From contig JAPKMW010000020.1 of the NCBI GenBank assembly GCA_026645575.1, positions 1-64,000 of the forward strand: a DNA stretch of 64,000 nt, in the 5' to 3' direction. Source of the DNA: Caldilineaceae bacterium. Lineage in GTDB: Bacteria; Chloroflexota; Anaerolineae; Caldilineales; Caldilineaceae. Shown here in pieces: positions 18,347-27,614 of this stretch. The first letter of the stretch is position 1; each line of letters opens with the position of its first letter. The position numbers were made by a program, and so were the translations under genes. The notes beneath the pieces were generated by a model that was not told where the DNA came from, ran no database searches, and was given only the letters and a program-made list of their open reading frames with translations.

Positions 18347-19087
18347 ATGTCACGTCCACACATTTTCGCTCATCGCGGCGCCAAAGCCGTCGCCCCGGAA
18401 AATACCTTGCCGGCCTTCCAACGGGCCTTGGACATGGGGGTTGACGGTATTGAACTGGATGTCCATTGCAGCAAAGATGGGCAATTGGTTGTCATCCATG
18501 ACGAGTCGCTAGAACGAACAACCACTGGTACGGGTAAAGTGAGCGACTACACGGCGGCGCAGTTAGCGCAAATCGACGCCGGCAGCCGTTTCAACCCTGC
18601 GTTTGCCGGCGTGGGCGTCCCCACGCTGAACGAAGTCTTTGATCTGGTGGGCAACCGTTGTCAGGTCAATGTCGAAATCAAAAGTGACGATCCCAACGGT
18701 GGCGACCAGGCCGAGCCCTTGATTGAAATGATCAAGGCGCGCAAGCTCTACGATCAGGTGATTGTTTCCAGCTTTAATCCGCCCTCGTTGATCAAAATGC
18801 GCGCCCTGGCTCCCACGATTCAGCTTGGCTTGCTCTACTATCTGCCGCTGCCGACCTTCTTGCGCGACGCCTGGTTCTCGCCTATCATCAACCCAGAAGC
18901 GATTCATCCCTATCATCGCCTGGTTGACGCCAATTTGATGGCCTGGGCCAAGGAGCGTGGTTGCCCGGTCAACACCTGGACGGTCAACGATGTCGCCGAG
19001 GCGCAGCGACTGGCGGCGTTGGGGGTGAATGTGATCATGAGCGATGTGCCGGACCAGATCATGACGGCGCTGGCGGTGAAAGTGTAA
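18347..19087 (+). CDS. Glycerophosphodiester phosphodiesterase
   Basis: Hydrolyses glycerophosphodiesters to glycerol 3-phosphate and an alcohol. The 246-residue protein has the GDPD catalytic residues in [14 protein letters not shown] (His-Arg, Glu-Asn), the metal site in [12 protein letters not shown] and the second His in [12 protein letters not shown]. There is no signal peptide, so it resembles the cytoplasmic UgpQ type. The C-terminal block [20 protein letters not shown] is typical. Confidence 0.93.
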   Translation: MSRPHIFAHRGAKAVAPENTLPAFQRALDMGVDGIELDVHCSKDGQLVVIHDESLERTTTGTGKVSDYTAAQLAQIDAGSRFNPAFAGVGVPTLNEVFDLVGNRCQVNVEIKSDDPNGGDQAEPLIEMIKARKLYDQVIVSSFNPPSLIKMRALAPTIQLGLLYYLPLPTFLRDAWFSPIINPEAIHPYHRLVDANLMAWAKERGCPVNTWTVNDVAEAQRLAALGVNVIMSDVPDQIMTALAVKV

Positions 19088-19201
19088 GCAGACCTGCCTT
19101 TGTGGCTGTCCGCCGGTGCTATAATCAGAGCGCATTTCCTCATCCTCCACATCGTTCAATCGCGTGATGGTCAAATTCATTGCTCACAAAGGAGAAGCAC
19201 G

Positions 19202-19996
19202 ATGCGAAAAGTGGCACAACTGGGTCGTCGTTCGTTCTTGTTGAATGCCGGTCGTGGCATGTTTGCGCTCTGGTCAGAGGTGAACTTTGGTCTGGCAAGC
19301 CGTGGCTTGGCGATTGCATTGGGGGGATCTGGCCTGCTGACGGCCTGCACGCAACCGTTGATTGTCGCGCCGCAGGCGACCGTCACCACTGCCGCCGAGC
19401 TGGATCCGGTCGAGTATCAGCGGGTGATCGCCCAGTTTGTCAACGCCTATGTGTTGATTCGTGGCAATGAAGCGGCGCTGGTCGATACTGGTCTGCCCGG
19501 CACTGGCGCCCAATTTGCCGATGTGCTGACCGGCGCCGGGCTGGACTGGAATGCGGTGAAACATCTGATCATCACCCACTATCACCAGGATCATGTAGGG
19601 GCGATGGGTGAAGTGATGGAAGCGGCCACCGGGGCCACCATCTACGCCGGCGCCGAAGATATTCCGCAGATCGAAACGGCCCATACCATCCAGGCGGTGG
19701 CCGATGGCGACGAAGTCTTTGGCTTGCAGATCATTACCACGCCTGGTCATACTGCCGGGCATATTTCCATTTTGGACCCGGTGGGTTCGCTCTTTGTCGC
19801 CGGCGATGCGCTGGTCAACAATGAGAATACCCTGGCCGTTTCGCCGGCCCAATTTACGGCTGATATGGCAATGGCGCAGGAAAGCGTCAAGAAGATCGCC
19901 ACCTTCACCTTTGAGAAGGCCGTCTTCGGTCATGGCGATCCGATTGAAAGCGGGGCGTCGGCAATGGTGGCGGAATTGGCACAGAGTTTAGAATAA
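19202..19996 (+). CDS. MBL-fold metallo-hydrolase lipoprotein
   Basis: A 264-residue metallo-beta-lactamase-fold hydrolase. Metal-binding motifs are THYHQDHVG (HxHxDH), the His in TPGHTAGHIS, the Asp in FVAGDAL and a final His in FGHGDPI. The N-terminus has a twin-arginine stretch (LGRRSFLLNAG) and a lipobox LLTAC near residue 44, so export and lipid anchoring are likely. The ATG at 19202 follows AAAGGAGAAG. The substrate is unknown; the overall sequence is of the general glyoxalase-II-like group rather than a true beta-lactamase. Confidence 0.85.
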   Translation: MRKVAQLGRRSFLLNAGRGMFALWSEVNFGLASRGLAIALGGSGLLTACTQPLIVAPQATVTTAAELDPVEYQRVIAQFVNAYVLIRGNEAALVDTGLPGTGAQFADVLTGAGLDWNAVKHLIITHYHQDHVGAMGEVMEAATGATIYAGAEDIPQIETAHTIQAVADGDEVFGLQIITTPGHTAGHISILDPVGSLFVAGDALVNNENTLAVSPAQFTADMAMAQESVKKIATFTFEKAVFGHGDPIESGASAMVAELAQSLE

Positions 19997-20003
19997 TTTC
20001 TTC

Positions 20004-20149
20004 GACAGTCGGCATCGTAGGGGTAAGAACTATAGACGTTCAGAAAAAGATCCGTGGCACACCTGACAGGTTTCCAAAACCTGTCAGGTGTAGAATGTCC
20101 CGAAAGATTATCTGAACACCTATATCTTGCCCCTACGATGCCGACTGTC
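20004..20149. repeat. Nested palindrome with ACCTGACAGGT core
   Basis: The inner hairpin (CACCTGACAGGTTT at 20060-20073 with 20077-20090, loop CCA) sits inside imperfect outer arms of about 40 nt (20004-20043 against about 20111-20149). The core matches the element at 50251-50283, but the outer arms do not. Confidence 0.9.
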
Positions 20150-20173
20150 TCATCTTGAGAAGTTGAGTATGGT

Positions 20174-22069
20174 ATGGCGGATGAAACGCTTGGATGGCAG
20201 CGTGTAGGGGTATGGCAGGGGGGAACAGTGGCGGCGCTTGCTATCTCCCCAGCTTTTCAACAAGATGGCATTGTATTAGCAGCCACGGCGGCGGGCCTTT
20301 ATCGCTCCACCGATAGTGGTCAACAGTGGGTTTGTATACAAAGCGGCCTGACCGATCCACGGATCATGACGGTTGTTTTTGCGTCAACAACATCACTGGC
20401 CTTTGCCGCCACCGCTGATGGCCGCCTCTTCCGGAGCGAGGATGGCGGAGAGCGTTGGCAGGAAGTGATAGGGTGGGCCGGTTTGGGGTTGATCAATGCC
20501 ATTGCGCCTTCCCCCAACTTTGGCGCCGATCAAACCCTTTTTGTCGCCACCAACGAGGGGGTCTTCCGCAGCCAGGATGGCGGTCAAAGCTGGGAGAGTT
20601 CCACCTTTGGCCTGCTCGATCTGGAAATCCTCTGTCTGGCCTGCGCACCCACCTTTGCCGAAAGCGAACTGCTTTGGGCCGGCAGCGTCCTGGGTGGGTT
20701 ATACCGCTCGCGCAATGGCGCCCGCTCCTGGCGCGATTCCGGCCAGGGCTTGCCGGACATGGCCGTCCAATGTTTGGCCGTTTCGCCCAATTTTGCCATT
20801 GATCAGACGCTCTATGTCGGCACGGAAAGCGACGGTCTCTACCGTTCCACCGACGGCGGCGCTAGTTGGCAGGCTGTCACCTCCACTCTGGCTGGACAAA
20901 GCATCAATGCCGTAACCGTCAGCGCTGATGGGCAGAGTTTACTCGTCGGCGCAAACAAGGGTGTTTATCGTTCCGTCGATGGTGGTCAGCAATGGGCACT
21001 ATCTAGCGGCGGCGCCTTTGTGGCACTAGCGTTGACGTTAGCGCCCAATGGCGTTGCGTTGGCCGGCGCCTATCAAGATGGCGTCTTCGCTTTACCGGCT
21101 GGTGGTGAACCGTGGCAACCCGTCAGTAATGACCTGGCGGCGCACGCACCACCGAGCGTCCTTTTTGCCCAGGATGGAACGATCTACTTGTTGGATGTTG
21201 AGGGCGCCTTCACCGCTTATCAGGCCAAGGAACAAAGCTGGCGCTCGCTAAATCAAGCGCTGGCCGAGGAGCCAGTGCTGGCAGCGGCCCTTGTTGGCAG
21301 CGCACAACGTGACTGGTTGTATGCGGCTACAGCAACAACCCTCCATTACACAGCCGTAGACCAGCCGTGGCACCGCGCGTCATTACCTACGCAGAGCGCA
21401 CCGCCGGCGTTGCTTGCTGCTCTTCCCACTGCTGCGCACCCTCCTCTGTTGCTCCTGGCCGACACCGCAAGCAACCTCTTTTCTTCGGACAATGACGGCG
21501 CACAATGGGCAATGCTGAATACATCCTGGTCAAACAGTCAACTGTTACAGCTTGGCTTTGCGCCTAACGATAACACTCCCCCAACCATCTACGCACTGAC
21601 TACCCAACCGCACGCCGAACATAGCTACCTGCTGCAACTTTGGCAAAGCAGTGACGGGGGCGCTTCCTGGCTGCCGCTGGCTGACTTTTATGCCGAGACG
21701 CCGGCGGCTGTGTTGGCTGTGCCACCCGACCCTGTCGAACGGGCGATTCTGGTAGGGGTGCGCAACCGGCTCATCAAGCTCTATCAACCAGCAGGCAGTC
21801 ACGACTGGGTGGTCACGCAGCACTTTCTGGCCGATAGCCCGCGCATCACTACTATTGTCACAACCGGCACTTACGCCGGCGCTGGCGTCATTTACGTCAC
21901 CAGCAACCAAGGCGTCCTGCAAAGCCAGGATGGCGGCGCCACTTGGGCGCCGGTTGGTGCAGGGCTAACCGATCGCACGATTGTCGCTTTTCAACCTGCA
22001 TTAAATGGACGACCTGCCTATGCTGTGGAGCTAGGCGGGGTCATCTGGCAGGGTACAGACGCGGATTGA
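20174..22069 (+). CDS. BNR/Asp-box beta-propeller protein
   Basis: A 631-residue protein built of repeated blades with the Asp-box pattern S-x-D-x-G-x-x-W: STDSGQQW, SEDGGERW, SQDGGQSW, STDGGASW, SVDGGQQW, SSDGGASW and SQDGGATW. This resembles sialidase-like, photosystem-assembly (YCF48-like) and sortilin-type propellers. There is no signal peptide at the chosen ATG, so it appears cytoplasmic unless an unusual export route is used. No sialidase catalytic residues are evident, so a binding or scaffold role is more likely. The final residues and stop lie in the left arm of a palindrome (22051-22128). Confidence 0.8.
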   Translation: MADETLGWQRVGVWQGGTVAALAISPAFQQDGIVLAATAAGLYRSTDSGQQWVCIQSGLTDPRIMTVVFASTTSLAFAATADGRLFRSEDGGERWQEVIGWAGLGLINAIAPSPNFGADQTLFVATNEGVFRSQDGGQSWESSTFGLLDLEILCLACAPTFAESELLWAGSVLGGLYRSRNGARSWRDSGQGLPDMAVQCLAVSPNFAIDQTLYVGTESDGLYRSTDGGASWQAVTSTLAGQSINAVTVSADGQSLLVGANKGVYRSVDGGQQWALSSGGAFVALALTLAPNGVALAGAYQDGVFALPAGGEPWQPVSNDLAAHAPPSVLFAQDGTIYLLDVEGAFTAYQAKEQSWRSLNQALAEEPVLAAALVGSAQRDWLYAATATTLHYTAVDQPWHRASLPTQSAPPALLAALPTAAHPPLLLLADTASNLFSSDNDGAQWAMLNTSWSNSQLLQLGFAPNDNTPPTIYALTTQPHAEHSYLLQLWQSSDGGASWLPLADFYAETPAAVLAVPPDPVERAILVGVRNRLIKLYQPAGSHDWVVTQHFLADSPRITTIVTTGTYAGAGVIYVTSNQGVLQSQDGGATWAPVGAGLTDRTIVAFQPALNGRPAYAVELGGVIWQGTDAD

Positions 22070-22128
22070 GGAGGGCGCGAATTCTTGAATGGTAAAATAT
22101 CCGCGCCCCTACAGCCGCGTCTGTACCC
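22051..22128. repeat. Palindromic element at the propeller stop
   Basis: GGGTACAGACGCGG (22051-22064) pairs with 22115-22128, with an inner GGGCGCG/CGCGCCC pair. The loop contains TGGTAAAAT (22090-22098), an extended -10-like box that could drive the next gene. Confidence 0.75.
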
Positions 22129-22192
22129 CAAAACACTACAGCGGATGAAGGAGGGAACGGATGTGTACCCCACCAACCAAAGGAGAACTTTT

Positions 22193-23218
22193 GTGAATGA
22201 ACCACGCGCGGCGGTCATCGGCTACGGCTATGCCGGTCGCAGCTTTCATAGTTACCTGATCAGCATCACCCCCGGCTTGATCTTGCACGGCATTTCCTCT
22301 AGCGACCCGGCCAAACGGGAGCAGATTATCCAGGAACGGCGCTGTAAAGCCTACCGCAGCTTTGACGAAGTGATCGCTGATCCGGCGGTTGACCTGGTGG
22401 TGCTGGCAACCCCTAATGATGTCCATGCCGACCTGGCGATCCGGGCAATGGAAGCGGGCAAACATGTGGTGACGGACAAGCCCATGTGTGTCACGCTGGC
22501 CGAAGCCGATGCGATGGTGGCGGCGGCGGAACGCACGGGGCGTGTTCTCACTATCTTTCAGAATCGGCGCTGGGATGGCGATTTTCTCACCGTGCAACAA
22601 CTCATTGCCGAAGGGAAACTGGGCCAGGTGCGCTGGGCCGAGCTGGCTTGGCAACGCTGGGGCGCGCCCCGTGGCTGGCGCGGGGAAGCGGCCAAAGGGG
22701 GCGGTCGGCTCTTTGATCTGGGTGCGCATCTATTGGACCAACTCTTACAAATTTTTCCACAACCGATTACTGGTGTCTATTGTCGTACCCATTATGATTT
22801 CCCAGATCACAACGTGGAAAGCCATGCCCTGATCACGCTCCATTTCGCCGATGGCGCCACAGGTGTCTGTGATCTTTCCAGTATGTCCGCGATCAACAAA
22901 CCGCACTTTCACATCTTTGGCGATAAAGGTACGTTTATCAAATACGGTCTTGATCCACAGGAGGACGCCATGCGCGCCGGCCAAATCGATGCCGCTGTGG
23001 AAGATCCCGTCCTCTACGGCAAGTTGCATAACGGCGTCACGGAAACGACCATTCCTACTCATCCGGGTCGCTGGCGCAGCTATTATGAAAATATTCGGGA
23101 TGTACTAACTGGTAAAGCTGAACTGGCTGTGAAACCGCAGCAGGTGCGGCGTGTCATGGCGGTCTTTGACGCGGCCTTTCGTTCGGCGCAGACAGGGCAA
23201 GTGGTCAAACCAGGGTAG
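22193..23218 (+). CDS. Gfo/Idh/MocA family oxidoreductase
   Basis: An NAD(P)-dependent sugar or inositol dehydrogenase-type protein of 341 residues. The Rossmann motif is AAVIGYGYAGRSF at the N-terminus, and the substrate-domain signature is DKPMCVTLAEADAM with the Lys of the EKP-like site. The GTG at 22193 is preferred, because AAAGGAG (22179-22184) precedes it and the Rossmann fold begins immediately. The enolase-superfamily dehydratase on the opposite strand suggests sugar-acid metabolism nearby. Confidence 0.9.
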   Translation: MNEPRAAVIGYGYAGRSFHSYLISITPGLILHGISSSDPAKREQIIQERRCKAYRSFDEVIADPAVDLVVLATPNDVHADLAIRAMEAGKHVVTDKPMCVTLAEADAMVAAAERTGRVLTIFQNRRWDGDFLTVQQLIAEGKLGQVRWAELAWQRWGAPRGWRGEAAKGGGRLFDLGAHLLDQLLQIFPQPITGVYCRTHYDFPDHNVESHALITLHFADGATGVCDLSSMSAINKPHFHIFGDKGTFIKYGLDPQEDAMRAGQIDAAVEDPVLYGKLHNGVTETTIPTHPGRWRSYYENIRDVLTGKAELAVKPQQVRRVMAVFDAAFRSAQTGQVVKPG

Positions 23219-23292
23219 TTATACCAACGAGCGCCAGAATGTAACACTTTTTACACGCGTACTGGGTTACTTTCTGTGCTGCTCGTGAGTAC

Positions 23293-23349
23293 AGTTGGGT
23301 AGTTGGTTGGTTGAGCCTGTCGAAACCAACCAACTACCCAACTAACTAC
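23293..23349. repeat. Period-8 tandem-arm hairpin between convergent genes
   Basis: Left units AGTTGGGT, AGTTGGTT (23293-23311). Right units AACCAACC, AACTACCC, AACTAACT (23324-23347). A 19-bp perfect stem forms. The stop codon of the minus-strand dehydratase (23346-23348) is inside the right arm. It could serve as a two-way terminator. Confidence 0.88.
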
Positions 23350-24485
23350 CAATTCGTAAACGAGCCGTCTAACCGGTGGAGCGTTGGCAGTTCGGCCTGT
23401 TGGAAGGGGCGCTTTTTGGCCGCTTCGCGATCAAACTCAATGCCCAGCCCTGGCAGATCGGTCGGGATCAGATAGCCATCTTCCCACTTGGGTTGCACGG
23501 GCACCACATCGGGCAGCGTTTCGCCAGGCTTGCGCGGCTGCTCCTGAACGCCAAAGTTGGGGGTCGCCATGTTGAGTTGCAGACAGGCCGCCGACGAGAC
23601 CGGCCCCAATGGATTATGCACCGCCAACTTAATGTAGTGCGTTTCACACCAGCCGGCGATCTTGCGCGATTCGGTAATGCCGCCGGCGATACAGAGGTCG
23701 ATGCGGGCGTAGTCGATCCACTCTTCTTCAATCAATTCGCGGAACTCCCACTTGGAGCTAAATTGTTCGCCGGCAGCAATCGGCACGTGGACGCGCGGAC
23801 GCAGTGTCTTGAACGAGTTGGGGTTTTCACAGCGCAACGGGTCTTCGATAAAGAAGGGCCGCGTTGACTCAATTTCCCGACAGAGCCAGATCACATCGGG
23901 CAGGTCGAGCCGGGTGTGGACATCAAAGGTTAGTTCAATCTCATCGCCCACCGCCTCGCGCACGGCGTGGAACTGTTTGATCGCCATCAAGACCGCCTGC
24001 CGTGGCTCCAAAATGTTGCCATCTTGCGGCAAGCCCCAGCGTACAAACTTCCAGCCCTGCTCTTTGGTCTCCAGACAGGATTCGACCAGTGGTGTGACCT
24101 CCAAGGCATGGCCGCGATTGTGCGGGTAGCAGACCACTTTGTCGCGCACCTTGCCGCCCAGCAGTTCATAGATCGGCACGCCCAACGCCTTCCCCTTGAT
24201 GTCCCAAAGCGCAATGTCAATGGCCGCAATGGCTGAGGTGAGAATCCGTTGCGCCGGGAAGAAGCCGCCACGGAAAAGGAATTGCCAGATATGCTCGATC
24301 CGCCCTGGATCTTGGCCGATGAGCAGCGCCTTAAAATGCTCAATCGCCCCCATCACCGCCAGTTCCCGCCCCGTGATGCCCGCCTCGCCGACGCCCGAAA
24401 TCCCTTCATCGGTATCGACCACCACAAACAAAAAGTTACGCCCGCCACCCCAGACCGGGTAGCATTCGATATTGGTGATTTTCAT
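23346..24485 (-). CDS. Enolase-superfamily sugar-acid dehydratase (mandelate racemase/muconate lactonising group)
   Basis: A 379-residue protein with the N-terminal capping domain and the C-terminal barrel. Metal ligands appear in FDVHTRLDLPDV (Asp), FFIEDPLRCEN (Glu) and AAGEQFSS (Glu), and the catalytic His region is VHNPLGPVSSAA. The pattern resembles the galactonate/mannonate dehydratase groups, which convert aldonic acids to 2-keto-3-deoxy acids. The substrate is not settled by sequence alone. AGGAGG lies just upstream of the ATG, and a good promoter is at 24530-24559. Confidence 0.88.
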   Translation of the reverse strand: MKITNIECYPVWGGGRNFLFVVVDTDEGISGVGEAGITGRELAVMGAIEHFKALLIGQDPGRIEHIWQFLFRGGFFPAQRILTSAIAAIDIALWDIKGKALGVPIYELLGGKVRDKVVCYPHNRGHALEVTPLVESCLETKEQGWKFVRWGLPQDGNILEPRQAVLMAIKQFHAVREAVGDEIELTFDVHTRLDLPDVIWLCREIESTRPFFIEDPLRCENPNSFKTLRPRVHVPIAAGEQFSSKWEFRELIEEEWIDYARIDLCIAGGITESRKIAGWCETHYIKLAVHNPLGPVSSAACLQLNMATPNFGVQEQPRKPGETLPDVVPVQPKWEDGYLIPTDLPGLGIEFDREAAKKRPFQQAELPTLHRLDGSFTNW

Positions 24486-24529
24486 GAAAACTGTTCCTCC
24501 TACTGATTGGTTTGGTTGGGATAGGTGGT

Positions 24530-24559
24530 ATCATAACATTGATGGCAGCGGGCTGACAA
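24530..24559 (-). promoter_or_regulatory. Promoter of the enolase-superfamily gene
   Basis: On the minus strand, TTGTCA (24554-24559), an 18-nt spacer and TATGAT (24530-24535) with an extended TG. It lies about 45 nt before the ATG and overlaps the 3' end of the HEPN gene, which reads in the same direction. Confidence 0.6.
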
Positions 24560-24929
24560 GGAGGGTTTTTGGGGAGAGGGGTGGTCTGGTTTGCGCATGT
24601 TTATCGGTAGGTGGCGTTGCGGTTGATCCGCCGGGGATACCGCTTGGATACCGAGTCGGGATGTAATACTGGTCAACTGTGGCACATTCCGTAACAAACT
24701 GGGTAAAGTTGGCATCCAGGTTAATGCATTGTGTAAGCAGATCGGTAAGATTGTGAATGCGTGGGTATTGATTGAGTTTTGCAATCAAAAACGCCTTCAA
24801 GGCTTTCTCAATTGCTTGTTGCGACAAAAAGCAGGCATGAGAAAAGTGCTTTTCATCGAAAGTCAACTGGGCAACAGCCAAGTCCTCTTTGGCAAAGTCA
24901 AGCCATTGTTGGAATAGGGGCGCGCTCAT
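24531..24929 (-). CDS. HEPN-domain protein (partner of an MNT remnant), possibly truncated
   Basis: The protein of about 132 residues begins with a typical MNT-associated HEPN sequence: WLDFAKEDLAVAQLTFDEKHF, the FLSQQAIEKALKAFLI helix, YPRIHNLTDLL and DQYYIPTRYPSGIPGG. After PGG the expected last helix is replaced by a Pro/Thr/Ser-rich tail, so the C-terminus may have been altered by a frameshift. HEPN proteins of this group are usually toxins or RNases neutralised by a partner nucleotidyltransferase. Its partner upstream is only a fragment, so the pair is probably not active. A start at 24962 is possible but would lengthen it past the fold. Confidence 0.65.
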   Translation of the reverse strand: MSAPLFQQWLDFAKEDLAVAQLTFDEKHFSHACFLSQQAIEKALKAFLIAKLNQYPRIHNLTDLLTQCINLDANFTQFVTECATVDQYYIPTRYPSGIPGGSTATPPTDKHAQTRPPLSPKTLLVSPLPSML

Positions 24930-25107
24930 ATAAGACTTTACCTTTATGAACAACTTCTTCAATGATAAAGGGGTTTTTGTCGTGAATCAATTGCGAAAAC
25001 TCGGCAGGCGTATACACCAAATAGTCAACGCCAACGGGCGCACGGCAGAGCACGGCAGCCTCGACAGAGCGATCTACAAATGGTCTGCCGATCCGTGACC
25101 GTGGCAA
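24898..25107 (-). pseudogene. C-terminal remnant of a MNT-type nucleotidyltransferase
   Basis: Only the last about 60 residues of a minimal nucleotidyltransferase remain (VDYLVYTPAEFSQLIHDKNP and VVHKGKVLYER). The catalytic half with the GSxxRG and DxD motifs is missing; upstream in this frame is a TAG stop, and then the NACHT gene in another frame. The NACHT reading frame runs 83 nt into this remnant. The arrangement looks like a deletion that joined the end of the NACHT gene to the middle of an MNT gene. It overlaps the HEPN start as intact pairs do. Confidence 0.65.
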
Positions 25108-27484
25108 CCTTGAGACACTGGACTAGCAACTCGTTCGCTGCCAGATAGCGATTCAGCTTTACATTCTGTTCACCGCTAAAGCGCCATTCTCGCCCCAAAT
25201 CACGCTCTTGTAGAATGGCAAAGAGTACATCGGCATAGCGCTGCCATTCTTGTGGCGTAGCTGTGGGTAGCGGAACAGGCTGGGCCACGATGGCCTGAGC
25301 AATGGTGATTACCCTGGCTTCTTGCGCTAAGGCGGCCATGTCTTCAGTTAGGCGTGGATAGGCGTTCATTGCCTCCTGCCATTCCGGTTCTTGTCGGGGT
25401 AGTACTTCGATAGCGAAAAGTTGGGCATATGACCAGGCATAAAACAGGCTGTAGTCAAAGCCAATATGGGGTGTCGTTACACGAGCGAGCGATCTAGCGA
25501 TAGCGCTCGTGCTCGCTAGATCGCTCAGGATAGTGCGAGCGCTATCCTGAGCGAGGGTGAGCGCTCTATCTTGTGCGAGAGCGCGATCGCGAGCGAGAGT
25601 GTGATCTAGCGAGAACACTAGCGGGAGATCGAGATCGGGAGCGATCGCGTGAGCAAGAGTGATCGCACTCTCTACCTCGTGCGTACTCTTGCTAAAGAGG
25701 AGAGCACGTACGTGCTCTCTCTCCATCGCAAAAGCGCGTGCGCTCTCTCTCGTTCGCACACACTCTCTCTCTAGCAAGAGCGATCTTGAGCGCGCTCTCT
25801 TGAGAAAAATATATGCCAGCCGAACAACAGGGTAATGTGTGGCCGACACATTTATTCTCTGGCTTCTTTCCTCTGCCCAAGCTAGAAGTTGGCACAAGGC
25901 CGGCTCTTGGCTTGCGACTTGGTCAACGCCCTGTTGCAGCGCGAAAAAGAAGTCATTGGCGCTTTCCTCACTAAGCAGGCTGGCTGTCAACAAAAAGACC
26001 TCGCGCCAGCGATGGTCGTCCAAGTGGTCAGCGATCAGGCGCGTCACAGCGCCACTGGCCTGGTTTTGCTTAAGGTAGTGGGCCGTAAAGTATTCCTGAA
26101 AGGTGAGATGGGAAAAAGAGTAAATGTCCCTTGCTCGCTCCACCAGAATACTATGTTGGGCTTCAATCGCCTTAAGGACGATTTGCCCATCCAGATCGGC
26201 AATGGCGCCGACATTGGGCAGGGTCGCCAGATATTCGGTAATCCAGCTTTCCAGATCGCGGCGACGAAAGAAGTATTCGCCCTTTTGAAAGGTGCGGTGG
26301 GCAATGCGGGCAAAGAGTTCCTTTTTGCGTTGGTTGGAGAGTTCGCGGTAGATCTTCTCGTCGGGATGCAGGGCGTCGCGGTCGATCTGGCGACTGGCAT
26401 CCCACCGGCGCAAGAGAACATCCAAGGCATCTTCATAAAGTTCGGCGCGCGTGGGCGGGAAGGCGCGATCAGTGGCAAAGGCCAGACAGATCAGCGAAAG
26501 CAGCAGGGGCGTGTTGCACAGTTCATAGACCCCCTTCTGTTCCGGCTTCTGCAACTCCTGCATAAAAAAGTCATAGGTCACTTTGTCCGCGCCAAACCAC
26601 TTAGCGGCATAGGTTGCAATCTGTTCGGGGGTAAAATCGGCCACTTCTACAGTCTGAAAGCCTTGAAAGATATACTCGCTGGCGGCAATGCGACAGGTAA
26701 TGAGATGTTGGCAGCGGTCATATTGGCGCACAAAGTCCTGTAACTGGTGAGTCAGGCGGTCACGCCGGCGACCTTCGTGGCGCACTTCATCCAGACCATC
26801 AAAGAGTAGGAGCGCCTTGCCCTCTTCCAGCAGTAACTTGACAAAGGGTGCGGCATTGGGGACATGACAGACGGCAAAGCGACTGACGATAAAGTCCAAC
26901 AGATCGTTGTTTTGACTGCGCGTCCATTCATGCAACGAGACAAAGATGGGAATGCGGGCAATGGCCTGGTTGCGCGCTGCCTGCATGGTAATATATTTGA
27001 GAAAGGTCGTCTTGCCCGCTCCCGGCTTGCCCAGAATATAGAAATGTTTGGGGTACTCACCTTGCATCCCTGCCTGAATCAGGGCGAGACCACTCACCCG
27101 CTCCTGCTTTCTGTTCGCTTGGCGAAAGGAGTCAGGATCCGCCTGGTGCAACTCTTCAATGGCGGCGCGGCGCTGGGCGGTCAGTTGGTTGAGAATAAAG
27201 ACATCGGTAAAGACATTCTCCAGTGGCGAATCGACCGTCGCGCCGATCACCCGCAGGCTGCCATAGTGACGGATCAAGCTCTCGCGGTAGACTCCTTCGG
27301 CCTCCCTCCAGTCGAACGTTTGCCAGGGTGACTGGGCAGCCTTCTCCTTAATGGCAATCGGCCCGAAAAAGTTAATGGTATAGGCAATACGGTCGCGCCC
27401 GGTAAAGTCGCCACCGCCGGTGTTGACATTGTTTGTCGCTGCGCCGCCGCCGGTCTGGATAGAGGATTGCTCATGCGTGGGCAT
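25025..27484 (-). CDS. NACHT-domain STAND NTPase (NLR-like defence protein)
   Basis: The 819-residue protein has an N-terminal Gly-rich motif (VNTGGGDFTGRDRI) typical of effector-associated STAND proteins, Walker A LGKPGAGKT (residues 151-159), Walker B LLLFDGLDEV (225-234) and the post-NACHT block FSHLTFQEYFTAHYL. Residues about 570-690 are a low-complexity region rich in Ala, Leu, Arg and Ser (TLARDRALAQDRALTLAQDS), encoded by DNA full of short inverted repeats and two GCGATCGC octamers. Bacterial NACHT proteins of this kind act in anti-phage defence. The start at 27484 follows AAGGAG; an upstream ATG at 27538 lacks one. The last about 25 residues read into a decayed MNT gene, so the natural C-terminus may be lost. 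Confidence 0.87.
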   Translation of the reverse strand: MPTHEQSSIQTGGGAATNNVNTGGGDFTGRDRIAYTINFFGPIAIKEKAAQSPWQTFDWREAEGVYRESLIRHYGSLRVIGATVDSPLENVFTDVFILNQLTAQRRAAIEELHQADPDSFRQANRKQERVSGLALIQAGMQGEYPKHFYILGKPGAGKTTFLKYITMQAARNQAIARIPIFVSLHEWTRSQNNDLLDFIVSRFAVCHVPNAAPFVKLLLEEGKALLLFDGLDEVRHEGRRRDRLTHQLQDFVRQYDRCQHLITCRIAASEYIFQGFQTVEVADFTPEQIATYAAKWFGADKVTYDFFMQELQKPEQKGVYELCNTPLLLSLICLAFATDRAFPPTRAELYEDALDVLLRRWDASRQIDRDALHPDEKIYRELSNQRKKELFARIAHRTFQKGEYFFRRRDLESWITEYLATLPNVGAIADLDGQIVLKAIEAQHSILVERARDIYSFSHLTFQEYFTAHYLKQNQASGAVTRLIADHLDDHRWREVFLLTASLLSEESANDFFFALQQGVDQVASQEPALCQLLAWAEERSQRINVSATHYPVVRLAYIFLKRARSRSLLLERECVRTRESARAFAMEREHVRALLFSKSTHEVESAITLAHAIAPDLDLPLVFSLDHTLARDRALAQDRALTLAQDSARTILSDLASTSAIARSLARVTTPHIGFDYSLFYAWSYAQLFAIEVLPRQEPEWQEAMNAYPRLTEDMAALAQEARVITIAQAIVAQPVPLPTATPQEWQRYADVLFAILQERDLGREWRFSGEQNVKLNRYLAANELLVQCLKVATVTDRQTICRSLCRGCRALPCARWR
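25480..25800. repeat. Inverted-repeat-rich, HIP1-like segment within the NACHT gene
   Basis: The segment carries many short palindromes, for example GAGCGATCTAGCGA paired with TCGCTAGATCGCTC, TCAGGATAG with CTATCCTGA, and two GCGATCGC sites (25583-25590, 25641-25648). It is translated as Ala/Leu/Arg/Ser-rich repeats. Composition differs sharply from the rest of the gene. Confidence 0.7.
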
Positions 27485-27614
27485 GGGGTATGCTCCTTGT
27501 GAGAAGGTTGTCTTTCCCTGCTTGACCTGATTTGCCAAGGGTCATCTGATTGTAAGTCAAAGCCAGAAAAAGTAAAAGAAAGTAAGACAAATATTTGCCA
27601 CTCACCCTCGGGCC

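Noticed and set aside
25692..25895. Small minus-strand gene within the NACHT region
   Set aside because: It lies wholly inside the NACHT gene in another frame and reflects the repetitive DNA there.
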